A stretch of 40,038 nucleotides of DNA, taken from Francisellaceae bacterium UBA6186 (lineage in GTDB: Bacteria; Pseudomonadota; Gammaproteobacteria; UBA6186; Azoamicaceae). A program made the translations under genes and the position numbers. Positions 8,706 to 16,797 of this stretch are shown here, one piece after another (the stretch's first letter is position 1; every line of letters starts with the position of its first letter). Location of the stretch: the NCBI GenBank assembly GCA_002422785.1, contig DITK01000002.1, positions 1 to 40,038 of the forward strand. Reading direction: 5' to 3'. The notes under the pieces were generated by a model. It did no database searches. It was not told the DNA's origin and worked only from the letters and a program-made list of their open reading frames with translations.

Positions 8706-9551
8706 ATGTATACTGTTCATTCAGAAAATTTAAATAAATATATAACTTGGATAATTACATTAGTAATTAGTATATTAATATTATTATTATTATTTAGCAG
8801 CTGGAAACAACAAACCAAATTAACAAATATTGAACCAAAATTAATCAAGTTAGATTTACTAGAAGAACATGCTAGGGTTGCAACAAATGATACGGTAACA
8901 ATACAAGCAGCAATTAAGTCATTAACAGAAAAATATAATTTTTTAACAAATAACACAACATCAAATGATACTGAAGAATCTACTGCATCTGGTTATCAAT
9001 TAAGATCGACATTAAGGCTAACTACATTAGCTGCTATGTATTTATTCTTAGGCAAAGAAGATGTAATTGCTCAAAATTTATTAACACAAGCCATAGCTAA
9101 ATTAATTAAAATGAACGATCCCAGGCTAAATCCAATACTATATAATATCCAAGATGAATATACTAATTTATCTAACAAAGGTAGTATTAATTACAGTGTC
9201 GAACAAGTATGGAAAAAAATAGATGACATAAAGTTATTAGTGGACAAATTAGAAACACCGAGTGTAGATTTAGATGGTTTTTTCTCTGAAACTAATAAAT
9301 TATCTTATGTGAAAATACAAATGTTACATATTTATTTAGAGCAAGCAAAATTAGCATACTTACAAAATAATGACTTTTTATTTAAGCAAGTCATTAAGTC
9401 TATTACCGCTAGCCTAGATCTAGGGTTATGGTCACCGCAACTTATGCTAGAAATAAAAGAGCATATTAATTGGCTGTCTGCGATAGACATAAGAACTTAT
9501 CCATTATTACTACAAGCAATTTTGAATTTAGAGGATCAGATCAAGTATTAA
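8706..9551 (+). CDS. hemX: HemX-like inner-membrane protein
   Basis: Resembles HemX, the membrane protein of unclear function encoded in gammaproteobacterial hemCDXY clusters. It has a short N-terminus, one membrane helix (about 13-33), a heptad-like stretch (about 40-80), then a helical periplasmic domain with the HemX-like segment NDPRLNPILYNIQDEYTNL and a following DDIKLLVDKLETPSVDL block. The length is 281 residues; many homologues are longer because of an extended cytoplasmic head. HemC and HemD are not in the window. HemY lies nearby but is separated by a proline iminopeptidase gene. No catalytic motif is visible, and despite annotation elsewhere as a methyltransferase there is no such domain here. 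Confidence 0.65.
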   Translation: MYTVHSENLNKYITWIITLVISILILLLLFSSWKQQTKLTNIEPKLIKLDLLEEHARVATNDTVTIQAAIKSLTEKYNFLTNNTTSNDTEESTASGYQLRSTLRLTTLAAMYLFLGKEDVIAQNLLTQAIAKLIKMNDPRLNPILYNIQDEYTNLSNKGSINYSVEQVWKKIDDIKLLVDKLETPSVDLDGFFSETNKLSYVKIQMLHIYLEQAKLAYLQNNDFLFKQVIKSITASLDLGLWSPQLMLEIKEHINWLSAIDIRTYPLLLQAILNLEDQIKY

Positions 9552-9552
9552 A

Positions 9553-9660
9553 AAACTGCCCAAGTGAGGAACCTGGGCTAAGAACCGAATTATAGTCGGT
9601 TGGAGATTGACAAGTTCTATAATGCCACTTCCTATCATGTTAAAATGTAGGAAAAGTATC
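9553..9660 (+). other. Cluster of three hairpins in the hemX-pip intergene, possible structured RNA or leader
   Basis: Three inverted repeats lie in a row within about 110 bases. The first is GCCCA...TGGGC (about 9559-9576). The second is AACCGA...TCGGTT with a seven-base loop (about 9584-9602). The third is TTCCTA...TAGGAA with inner CAT/ATG pairing (about 9630-9654). None is followed by a U-tract, so simple termination is unlikely. GGA trinucleotides occur in or beside each hairpin, reminiscent of CsrA-binding RNAs, but this is only a suggestion. No match to tRNA, tmRNA, RNase P, 6S or SRP RNA was recognised. Confidence 0.35.
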
Positions 9661-9720
9661 ATAATTTTTGTAAGATATTTGCTATAGTTGATGATAAAAA
9701 ATTTTACTGGAAACTTTAAC

Positions 9721-10668
9721 ATGCTAACTCTATACCCTAATATACAACCGTATGCAACTTATAGTATTTCTGTGGATAATTTACATACTTTATATGCAGA
9801 AGAAAGCGGTAACCAGCATGGTATTCCGATTGTATATATTCATGGCGGTCCTGGTTCTGGCTGCGATGCGGATAATAGATGTTTTTTTGATCCAGAAAAA
9901 TACAGAATTATTTTATTTGATCAACGGGGATCTGGTAAATCCACCCCTCACGCAGAATTGAAAAACAATACTACCCCATTATTAATTGACGATTTAGAAA
10001 CAATTCGTAAATACTTAGGCATTAAAAAATGGTTATTATTTGGTGGTTCTTGGGGGTCAACTTTAGCACTGCTTTATGCGCAAGCTTATCCTGGCAAGGT
10101 TTTAGGTATGATTTTGCGGGGTGTTTCTTTATGTCAGCAACAAAATTTAGATTGGCTTTATTATAAAAATGGAGTTTCTCATATTTATCCAGATTATTGG
10201 CAAGAATTTATTGCAATAATTCCAAAGTCTAAGCAAAACAATATTTTGCAAGCTTACTATAAAATTTTAATCAGTAAAAATGAAATAGCTAGAATGGCTG
10301 CGGCGAAAGCATGGTCTAGGTGGGAAGCTATGTGTGCTACTTTAGATCCATGTCAAAAAATAGAACAACGTTTAAATAATCCACATTTAGCACTAAGCTT
10401 GGCTAGGATTGAATGCCATTACTTTATAAACAAATGCTTTATAGAAGAAAATGCCATCTTAAACAACATGGAAAAAATACAACATATCAAAGGTATAATC
10501 ATTCATGGGCGTTATGATATGGTATGTCCTCTGGACAATGCTTATCAATTACATAAGGCATGGCCGAATTCAAATTTAATTATTATAAGAAACGCTGGTC
10601 ATTCATCCAGAGAACCGGGAATTTTAAGTGAACTAATTCACGCAACCAATACTTTTAATATAACATGA
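9721..10668 (+). CDS. pip: Proline iminopeptidase
   Basis: Alpha/beta-hydrolase (peptidase family S33) that removes N-terminal proline from peptides in the cytoplasm. The start at 9721 gives the family N-terminus MLTLYPNIQPYATYSI with a GGA ribosome site nine bases upstream; an earlier ATG at 9688 adds an unrelated 11-residue head. Visible motifs are HGGPGSGCD (oxyanion region), DQRGSGKSTPH, the nucleophile elbow GGSWGSTLAL, HGRYDMVCP (aspartate) and NAGHSS (histidine). The length of 315 residues is normal. The gene overlaps hemY by four bases (ATGA) and so is cotranscribed with it, an unusual partner. It would help recycle proline from imported or host peptides. Confidence 0.93.
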   Translation: MLTLYPNIQPYATYSISVDNLHTLYAEESGNQHGIPIVYIHGGPGSGCDADNRCFFDPEKYRIILFDQRGSGKSTPHAELKNNTTPLLIDDLETIRKYLGIKKWLLFGGSWGSTLALLYAQAYPGKVLGMILRGVSLCQQQNLDWLYYKNGVSHIYPDYWQEFIAIIPKSKQNNILQAYYKILISKNEIARMAAAKAWSRWEAMCATLDPCQKIEQRLNNPHLALSLARIECHYFINKCFIEENAILNNMEKIQHIKGIIIHGRYDMVCPLDNAYQLHKAWPNSNLIIIRNAGHSSREPGILSELIHATNTFNIT

Positions 10669-11867
10669 TCAAATTAATTATTATCTCGGCTATAACGATA
10701 TTCATGGGTTGGTTTTTGCATCAATCTTCTGCGTATGTTTCTTTTAATTACAACAATTTATTAATACAAATACCAACTTGGTTAGTGTTAACTTTAATTA
10801 TAATATTTATTTTTTGGCAAATTTGGTTGATACAATTAGCATTTAATTACTGGTTACAAAATAGGCGCACTAATAAATCTATTAGTTATGCTAAAAAAGC
10901 TTTCTTTGCTTTAATATCTGGCAATGCATCCATGGCCGAAAATTATGCTTTACGCATCGACACTCGCTGTAAATTTGGTTGGCTAGGATTGTTATTAGCG
11001 GCTAAAGCGGCTAAAGAACAATGTGCATGGGAAAAATGTCACCGATATTTAATGAAAGCTGAAATATTAGCTCCACCATCAGGGATATTTAATTTTACTG
11101 ATAATAATCAATCTACCACCTTTGGGATAACTAAATCTGATATATATTATAATCAAGGAGAATATGATAAGTCGCTGTATGAATTAAAAAAGCTTTATAA
11201 AAAATTCCCTAAAAACAAGCAATTACTGTTAAAATTAGCAGCTGTTTATCAAACATTAAATGATTGGCAAGGATTAATTGCTTTATTGCCAAATATAAAA
11301 AAATATCAAATATATAATGATTTTGATTACCAGCAATTATTATTTATAGCTTATACAAATCGGTTGGAACAAGTTGCTGAAACTGAATCTATAGCAACCA
11401 TGGTAGAATTTTTTAAAGATTTGCCTAAAATTATTAAATACAACAGTCAATTTGTCACAAACTATACTAATTGTTTAATAAAGTTTAAACATGATGATTT
11501 GGCAGAAAAAATAATAACCATGCATTTATCCTCCAAATTAAATCATTGGCATGTTAATCTAGTAAAATTATATGGATTAATAACCAGCAATAATATTAAA
11601 AATCAAATTAAAACTGCAGAAAATTGGCTCATACATCATCCGAATGACGAAACATTACTATTAACCCTAGGGCGGCTATGCGTTAAAGAAGGTTTGCTAG
11701 GTAAAGCTAAAACTTATCTAGAAAAATCTTTAAATATCCAAGAAGATCCATATTGTTATGCGGAACTAGGCAGATTAGCCGGATTATTAGGGGAACCAGA
11801 AAAAAGCCTTACTTGTTACCAAAAAGGATTATTAAGAATTACTGAGATTAATAGTTATCTTAAATAG
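10665..11867 (+). CDS. hemY: HemY-type inner-membrane TPR protein
   Basis: Gammaproteobacterial HemY (not protoporphyrinogen oxidase), an inner-membrane protein with TPR helices thought to aid late heme biosynthesis. It has 400 residues. Two N-terminal membrane helices (about 2-22 and 37-60) are followed by the family block YWLQNRRTNKSISYAKKAFFALISGNASMAENYA, then TPR-like helical pairs, ending with LTLGRLCVKEGLLGKAKTYLEKSL and YAELGRLAGLLGEPEKSLTCYQKGL. The start overlaps the pip stop (ATGA). A strong terminator follows 11 bases after the stop. Confidence 0.88.
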   Translation: MIKLIIISAITIFMGWFLHQSSAYVSFNYNNLLIQIPTWLVLTLIIIFIFWQIWLIQLAFNYWLQNRRTNKSISYAKKAFFALISGNASMAENYALRIDTRCKFGWLGLLLAAKAAKEQCAWEKCHRYLMKAEILAPPSGIFNFTDNNQSTTFGITKSDIYYNQGEYDKSLYELKKLYKKFPKNKQLLLKLAAVYQTLNDWQGLIALLPNIKKYQIYNDFDYQQLLFIAYTNRLEQVAETESIATMVEFFKDLPKIIKYNSQFVTNYTNCLIKFKHDDLAEKIITMHLSSKLNHWHVNLVKLYGLITSNNIKNQIKTAENWLIHHPNDETLLLTLGRLCVKEGLLGKAKTYLEKSLNIQEDPYCYAELGRLAGLLGEPEKSLTCYQKGLLRITEINSYLK

Positions 11868-11877
11868 TCTAAATAAT

Positions 11878-11920
11878 AAAAAAATCCCATGTTAGATAAT
11901 TATTTAACATGGGATTTTTT
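11878..11920. terminator. Bidirectional rho-independent terminator between hemY and groL
   Basis: An 11-bp perfect stem, ATCCCATGTTA / TAACATGGGAT, is flanked by an A-run on the left and a T6 run on the right, so it reads as a terminator on both strands. It lies between the convergent genes hemY (+) and groL (-) and probably serves both. Confidence 0.9.
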
Positions 11921-11962
11921 ATGTAAGGCAAAAAAACACAGATATATATGGTGTAAAAATTA

Positions 11963-13612
11963 TTACATCATACCATCCATACCACCCATACCGCCCATTC
12001 CTGGATGAGCATGTCCGCTACTATCTTTTTCATTTTTTGGTAAATCAGATATAGTACATTCAGTTGTTATCATTAAACCACCAACAGATGCCGCATTTTG
12101 TAATGCAGTACGAGTTACTTTAGTTGGATCTAAAATACCAAACTTGAACATATCTCCATATTCACCGGTTGCGGCGTTATAACCAAAATTACCAGTTTCT
12201 GCTTTAACTTTTTCAGTAATAACTGCAGGTTCACCGCCAGCATTAGCTACAATTTGACGTAAAGGTGCTTCTAATGCTCTAATTACAATACTAATACCTT
12301 GGGTTTGTTCATGTGTATCACCTTTAACTTTTTTAAGTTCATTGATAATACGAATATAAGCAACACCACCGCCTGGCAAGACTCCTTCTTCAACAGCTGC
12401 ACGAGTTGCATGTAGGGCGTCTTCTACTCTAGCTTTTTTCTCTTTCATAGCAACTTCAGTCGCCGCACCTACTTTAATAACTGCCACACCGCCAGAAAGT
12501 TTAGCTATACGTTCTTGCAATTTTTCGCGATCATAATCAGAAGATGTATCTTCTACCTGTTTACGTAGCTGTGCAATTCTTCCTTCTATTTTTTTGCTAT
12601 TACCACTACCGTCAATAATAGTAGTATTATCTTTCGTTACTAGCACACGCTTAGCATTGCCTAAATCTTCTAATTTGGCAGACTCTAAGCTCATACCAAC
12701 TTCTTCGGCAATAACTTGTGCATTAGTTAAAATAGCAATATCTTCTAGCATGGCTTTACGGCGATCCCCGAATCCTGGAGCTTTAACTGCACAGACTTTT
12801 ACTATGCCACGCATATTGTTAACAACTAAGGTCGCTAATGCCTCTCCTTCTACATCTTCTGCTATAATCAATAATGAACGCCCGCCTTTAGCAACCGTTT
12901 CTAAAGTAGGCAACATTTCACGAATATTGCTAATTTTTTTATCCACTAATAAGATATATGGATTTTCTAATTCGCAAGTCATATTTTGTTGATTATTAGC
13001 AAAATATGGAGAAATATAACCTCTATCAAATTGCATGCCTTCCACGATATTTAATTCGTCTTCTAAGTTAGTGCCATCTTCTACAGTAATAACGCCTTCT
13101 TTACCAACTTTAGACATTGCCTTAGCAATAATATTACCAATAGTATGATCTGTATTTGCTGAGATAGTACCTACTTGTGCAATAGATTTATCATCTAGAC
13201 AAGGCACAGACATTTTTTTCAAAGCTTCAACAGCTGCAATAACTGCTTTATCTATGCCTCTTTTTAGTTCCATAGGGTTCATACCGGCAACCACCAACTC
13301 GTTACCTTTTCTCGCAATACAAGCTGCTAGAACAGTCGCTGTAGTTGTTCCGTCTCCTGCGATATCAGAAGTTTTAGAAGCAACTTCTTTTAACATTTGT
13401 GCGCCCATGTTGGCAATTTTATCTTCCAACTCTATTTCTTTAGCAACGGTTACGCCGTCTTTGGTGATAATTGGGGCACCAAAAGATTTTTCTATAACTA
13501 CATTACGTCCACAAGGACCCAATGTTTGTTCAACTGCTTTTCTTAAAATATCCACACCGGTTAATAAACGCTCACGCGCTTCTGAACTAAAACTTAAACT
13601 TTTTGCTGCCAT
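11963..13612 (-). CDS. groL: Chaperonin GroEL
   Basis: 60-kDa chaperonin that folds proteins in the cytoplasm with GroES. It has 549 residues, full length. Visible hallmarks are the ATP-binding GDGTTTATVLA, the KEGVITVEDG segment, KAPGFGDRRKAMLEDIA in the apical domain, the AAVEEGVLPGGGVAY signature and the Gly/Met tail ending GMGGMGGMDGMM. One apparent paralogue only is seen in this window. It follows groS by 43 bases and shares its heat-shock promoter. In obligate symbionts GroEL is often the most abundant protein, but nothing in the sequence measures that. Confidence 0.98.
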   Translation of the reverse strand: MAAKSLSFSSEARERLLTGVDILRKAVEQTLGPCGRNVVIEKSFGAPIITKDGVTVAKEIELEDKIANMGAQMLKEVASKTSDIAGDGTTTATVLAACIARKGNELVVAGMNPMELKRGIDKAVIAAVEALKKMSVPCLDDKSIAQVGTISANTDHTIGNIIAKAMSKVGKEGVITVEDGTNLEDELNIVEGMQFDRGYISPYFANNQQNMTCELENPYILLVDKKISNIREMLPTLETVAKGGRSLLIIAEDVEGEALATLVVNNMRGIVKVCAVKAPGFGDRRKAMLEDIAILTNAQVIAEEVGMSLESAKLEDLGNAKRVLVTKDNTTIIDGSGNSKKIEGRIAQLRKQVEDTSSDYDREKLQERIAKLSGGVAVIKVGAATEVAMKEKKARVEDALHATRAAVEEGVLPGGGVAYIRIINELKKVKGDTHEQTQGISIVIRALEAPLRQIVANAGGEPAVITEKVKAETGNFGYNAATGEYGDMFKFGILDPTKVTRTALQNAASVGGLMITTECTISDLPKNEKDSSGHAHPGMGGMGGMDGMM

Positions 13613-13655
13613 AATATTTATTCCTCAATCAAAAAATTAACAAACTAAAAGTGTA

Positions 13656-13949
13656 TTATCCTTCGATAATACCCATAATGTCTTCTTCTTTCATTACTAG
13701 CAAATCTTCATTAGCAATTTTAACTTCGGTACCAGAATATTTTCCGAACAAAACTTCATCGCCAATTTTAACTGCCATTGCTTGCAATTTACCATCAGAA
13801 GTAAATTTACCAGGTCCTACTGCCTGCACAACACCACGCTGCGGTTTTTCTCCAGCTGTTTCTGGAATCACGATTCCACCAGCTGTTTTACGTTCTTCGG
13901 TACGTTTTACGATCAGCCGATCATGCAAAGGACGAATTTTTATGCTCAT
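13656..13949 (-). CDS. groS: Co-chaperonin GroES
   Basis: 10-kDa lid of the GroEL chamber, 97 residues, full length. Signatures are IKIRPLHDRLIVKR, the mobile loop EERKTAGGIVIPETAGEKPQ, AVGPGK, and KIGDEVLFGKYSGTEV. It is preceded by an AGGAG ribosome site eight bases from the ATG. It is the first gene of groSL behind a probable sigma-32 promoter. Confidence 0.98.
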   Translation of the reverse strand: MSIKIRPLHDRLIVKRTEERKTAGGIVIPETAGEKPQRGVVQAVGPGKFTSDGKLQAMAVKIGDEVLFGKYSGTEVKIANEDLLVMKEEDIMGIIEG

Positions 13950-14017
13950 TATTCACTCCTACTATTAATAAAAATAATTGATAATATTTATAATTAAATT
14001 TGTTTTACGATTGATGA

Positions 14018-14046
14018 TATATGGGCAAATAATTAATAGTCAAGGG
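14018..14046 (-). promoter_or_regulatory. Probable sigma-32 heat-shock promoter of groSL
   Basis: On the minus strand the -35-like box CCCTTGAC (14039-14046) is followed after 13 bases by the -10-like box CCCATATA (14018-14025). This matches the RpoH pattern CTTGAA, 13-15 bases, CCCCATnT closely and differs clearly from sigma-70 boxes. It lies about 70 bases upstream of the groS start. No CIRCE inverted repeat was found, so control is probably by RpoH rather than HrcA. Confidence 0.75.
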
Positions 14047-14059
14047 TATCGGTATATCG

Positions 14060-14815
14060 TTAGGATATTTCCGCAGGAACAGTCATATAGATTACTTTTC
14101 GGGAAAATCTATCTAGGAAGTTAACTTTTTGTTGGAAAACATGATAATTTTTATAATTTTTTTGCCTGTATGATTTATGATTACTTTGCACCAACATACC
14201 AATTTGCAAGGCTGCTATCTTCTGATTATGCCCATGTTGTAAATCTTTGGCATCAATATATTTGAATCCCTCCGTGTTGTTTGCGGACATTGATTCTAGA
14301 AATTTAAATTTTACTTTATTGATATGTTGCAATAAAACTTTTCTTTGAATATTTTTAGATTTATTAAGGTTTTTAAAATTATTATGCCTTTCACATATTA
14401 ATTCATAACGATCTTTAAACTTCGGCATTGGTTGCCAAATAAACCTGATTTTTAATGGGTAAACTGTGTCTTCAGATAAATTACCGGTACAATCAATTAA
14501 GCTATATATCGGTTTAGATAAAGTGAGATCTAATTTATAGATTTTATTTTTTTTCTTATAAAATAACGATGGTTGGATATGTATTGCATGGTCATCTTTA
14601 TGATAATAAATATTTCCAGCTGATTTACTTAATAAGCTGCTCAATGGTAAAATTGCATCTATTAATTGATCGCTCATTAATTGTATATTTTTAGTTTCTT
14701 GAGTTTGGGCATAAAATCTACCACCCAGATAAACAATAACAGCTATCAAAAAAATATTTATTAGCAATATTAATGATTTAACCCATATTTTAATTAACTT
14801 TTTTTTGCTAGCCAT
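14060..14815 (-). CDS. PilW-like protein without a prepilin leader
   Basis: Divergent relative of the minor pilin PilW, 251 residues. A basic N-terminus leads into one membrane helix (about 13-33). The order of later elements follows PilW: SLIDCTGNL with Cys109, an RFIW strand, LICERHN with Cys141 (the two cysteines PilW usually pairs), a LLQHINKVKFKFLE block where PilW has its NVEDLQ segment, KIAALQIGMLVQSN where PilW has its LLVRS strand, and a final YHVFQQKVNFLDRFSRKV. The type III leader (G/A-F-S/T-L-I-E) is absent, so prepilin peptidase should not cut it. It is not in the pil operons and lies alone beside groSL. The assignment rests on pattern only; a membrane-anchored protein of unknown role is the alternative. 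Confidence 0.5.
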   Translation of the reverse strand: MASKKKLIKIWVKSLILLINIFLIAVIVYLGGRFYAQTQETKNIQLMSDQLIDAILPLSSLLSKSAGNIYYHKDDHAIHIQPSLFYKKKNKIYKLDLTLSKPIYSLIDCTGNLSEDTVYPLKIRFIWQPMPKFKDRYELICERHNNFKNLNKSKNIQRKVLLQHINKVKFKFLESMSANNTEGFKYIDAKDLQHGHNQKIAALQIGMLVQSNHKSYRQKNYKNYHVFQQKVNFLDRFSRKVIYMTVPAEIS

Positions 14816-14852
14816 AAATTTAGTTTAACTAACAATAGCAAATTTGCCAACA

Positions 14853-14987
14853 ATGTTTTGTACTGAAGATAAAAAAGAAATAGCACTTTCTATGCTAGCA
14901 GAAAGATTAGATATTAATTTAATAAGCAAATTAACAAAGTTAACTGTTGAGGAAATTAATAACCTTGTAGTACTGCTTTTGAAATAA
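14853..14987 (+). pseudogene. Tail of an Rpn/PD-(D/E)XK-type nuclease-transposase
   Basis: A 44-codon plus-strand frame reads MFCTEDKKEIALSMLAERLD and then INLISKLTKLTVEEI. This is the characteristic C-terminal helix pair of Rpn (recombination-promoting nuclease) and related PD-(D/E)XK family transposases, where K-x-E-I-A-x-x-M/L-L...G/R-L-D-I-x-L-I-x-x-x-T-x-L-T/S-x-E-E-I is common. The nuclease domain is absent because a minus-strand gene occupies the sequence upstream. It is therefore a remnant of an element that once sat between the PilW-like and ankyrin genes. Confidence 0.6.
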
Positions 14988-15022
14988 ATAACAGCGATTG
15001 TATGAAACACTAAAAGATGTAA

Positions 15023-16789
15023 TTAGTGGTAAGATTTTAAAAATTTAACAATCTCGACCCATCCGGCATGTTTAGCATATTTTTCAGCTGTACCATTACG
15101 TAGATTCTTAATTTTCGGATCAGCTTTATACGTTGCAACTAGCAATTTTACTAGTTCTACATGACCTTTCCAGGCTGCATACATAAGAGGAGTACTGCCA
15201 GTTCTATCTAGATAATTAACGTCTATTTTCATTTTATCTAATAAATATTTAACCGTATCGATACTATTTTCTAAACAAGCAATATGCAGTGCAGTGGTCA
15301 TTTTAACTAAATTAGGCTCAGCTACATAAGCTGTCGAAGCTTCTATTGTTTTTAAATTAATAGGCTTGTTTAATACTATGTTTTTTAAATCAAGTGGATG
15401 CAATCCACATTTTGCTAACAAGTTTACAAAATTAGCACCGATCTTACCTGCAGATTCTTTAGAATAAATTACAATATAATTTCGCAAAATAAATTGAAAA
15501 TTAGATAACATTAAAAGATTGAGGATCTTTTTGGCTCGATCTATATGTTTATTAAACTCAGCTTTACAACGCTGGATTAAAATCGATCCGATAGTCATAG
15601 CTTTGGATAATTTACGTTCTTGATTAGCATTAGAAAAATCTGCGATAGCCTCATTTAAAGAACTATCTTTATCCCACTCTATCCAATTTTTATAAAACAA
15701 ATATGCCGATTTTTCAGCTTGGATCGCCTCTTTTTTTTCATCAATATCAAATAACATATAAAGCATGGCTGGAACACTTGTTTCAACATTAGCAAAAGAA
15801 CAATTGCCCGCAATCTGACTTCTGGTTGGTAATGATTTAAGCGGGATTAATGACAAATAATCTTTAATTTCATGATTTACAAAATTATCTGTTTTTGGTT
15901 CATACAATAATTTATAAAACAATTTTTGATTTAATAAATATTTATTACCCACTTCATAAATAATTACTGTATCTATTATATTGTTAACCCCGCGATCACA
16001 TTTGGCAAAATAATTTTTATATTTTATAAAAGTTATAGCGTGCCCAGAGTATGCAGATGGAATTAACAACAATGGTTCTTGCAAAATATTATCAATCGTT
16101 GTTTGAAACAAACTTTTATCTTTATGTTGAGCAAAACTTTCTAAAACTGCAGCATTTTGTAATGCATGTAAAACTTTGTATAATTTTCCTTGTAAATCAA
16201 TAAATTTTTGCCCATCAATACTATTAATAAAGTCATGTAAAGAACGAGCAATTAACCCCACCGTAAATTCTAAATAAAACCCTTCGAAACTAAGTGGAAT
16301 AAATTTATTCTCTGGGCTAACAATATCCGTTTCTCCTGTCAGCTCAAATCTATGACCCAATAATTTTGCACTAATAAAATCTTGGGCAAATAAATGATTG
16401 GCTTGGTATTTTTTTAATAATTCTACTAATTCTAGCTGTCCTCTTAAAATCGGATACACTAAAATTGGCTGACCATCCAAAGAATAATGATTAGGATTAG
16501 CTTTATGCTCTAGGAGAATTTTACACAAATTTATATGACCACGTTCAACTGACCACTGCAAAGCAGTTCTACCTAAAATATCCAGCCGATCAACTGTTGC
16601 CCCTTGTTGTAATAAATAATTTAATACTTTTGGTTTATTACAAATAACCGCCTCAATTAGTGGAGGAAAACCAAAACGATCGATAGCATTAAAATTTAAT
16701 CTTTGATCTTGCTGTAAATGGCTGTCAAAAATCTTTATTATCTCACTTTCAGAATTATTAATTATTAACTCTGCCAGATCTAAGGTCAT
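15023..16789 (-). CDS. Ankyrin-repeat protein with a possible cysteine-hydrolase core
   Basis: 588-residue protein without signal peptide or membrane helix. Ankyrin repeats are at about 36-135 (with FGFPPLIEAVICNKPKVLNYLL and LGRTALQWSVERGHINLCKILL) and again at about 497-585 (TALHIACLENSIDTVKYLL, GSTPLMYAAWKGHVELVKLL). The roughly 350-residue centre holds two motifs, SGHAITFIKY (His250) followed by CDRG (Asp265), and QIAGNCSFANVE (Cys330). Such H...D...C elements recall papain-like folds in permuted order, as reported for the Legionella effector AnkH with its cysteine-protease-like pocket. Both the catalytic proposal and a role as a secreted effector are inference. It follows the proline-rich gene by eight bases and is probably cotranscribed with it. 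Confidence 0.75.
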   Translation of the reverse strand: MTLDLAELIINNSESEIIKIFDSHLQQDQRLNFNAIDRFGFPPLIEAVICNKPKVLNYLLQQGATVDRLDILGRTALQWSVERGHINLCKILLEHKANPNHYSLDGQPILVYPILRGQLELVELLKKYQANHLFAQDFISAKLLGHRFELTGETDIVSPENKFIPLSFEGFYLEFTVGLIARSLHDFINSIDGQKFIDLQGKLYKVLHALQNAAVLESFAQHKDKSLFQTTIDNILQEPLLLIPSAYSGHAITFIKYKNYFAKCDRGVNNIIDTVIIYEVGNKYLLNQKLFYKLLYEPKTDNFVNHEIKDYLSLIPLKSLPTRSQIAGNCSFANVETSVPAMLYMLFDIDEKKEAIQAEKSAYLFYKNWIEWDKDSSLNEAIADFSNANQERKLSKAMTIGSILIQRCKAEFNKHIDRAKKILNLLMLSNFQFILRNYIVIYSKESAGKIGANFVNLLAKCGLHPLDLKNIVLNKPINLKTIEASTAYVAEPNLVKMTTALHIACLENSIDTVKYLLDKMKIDVNYLDRTGSTPLMYAAWKGHVELVKLLVATYKADPKIKNLRNGTAEKYAKHAGWVEIVKFLKSYH

Positions 16790-16797
16790 AATAAACT

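Noticed and set aside
9528..9722. 64-codon minus-strand frame across the hemX-pip spacer
   Set aside because: It overlaps the hemX end and the three-hairpin region, lacks a ribosome site and shows no family.
12594..13968. Several plus-strand frames opposite groL and groS
   Set aside because: They are shadows of strongly conserved chaperonin codons on the other strand.
14825..15010. 61-codon minus-strand frame
   Set aside because: The opposite strand carries a recognisable Rpn tail, whereas this frame has low-complexity Ser/Ile/Leu content and no homology pattern.
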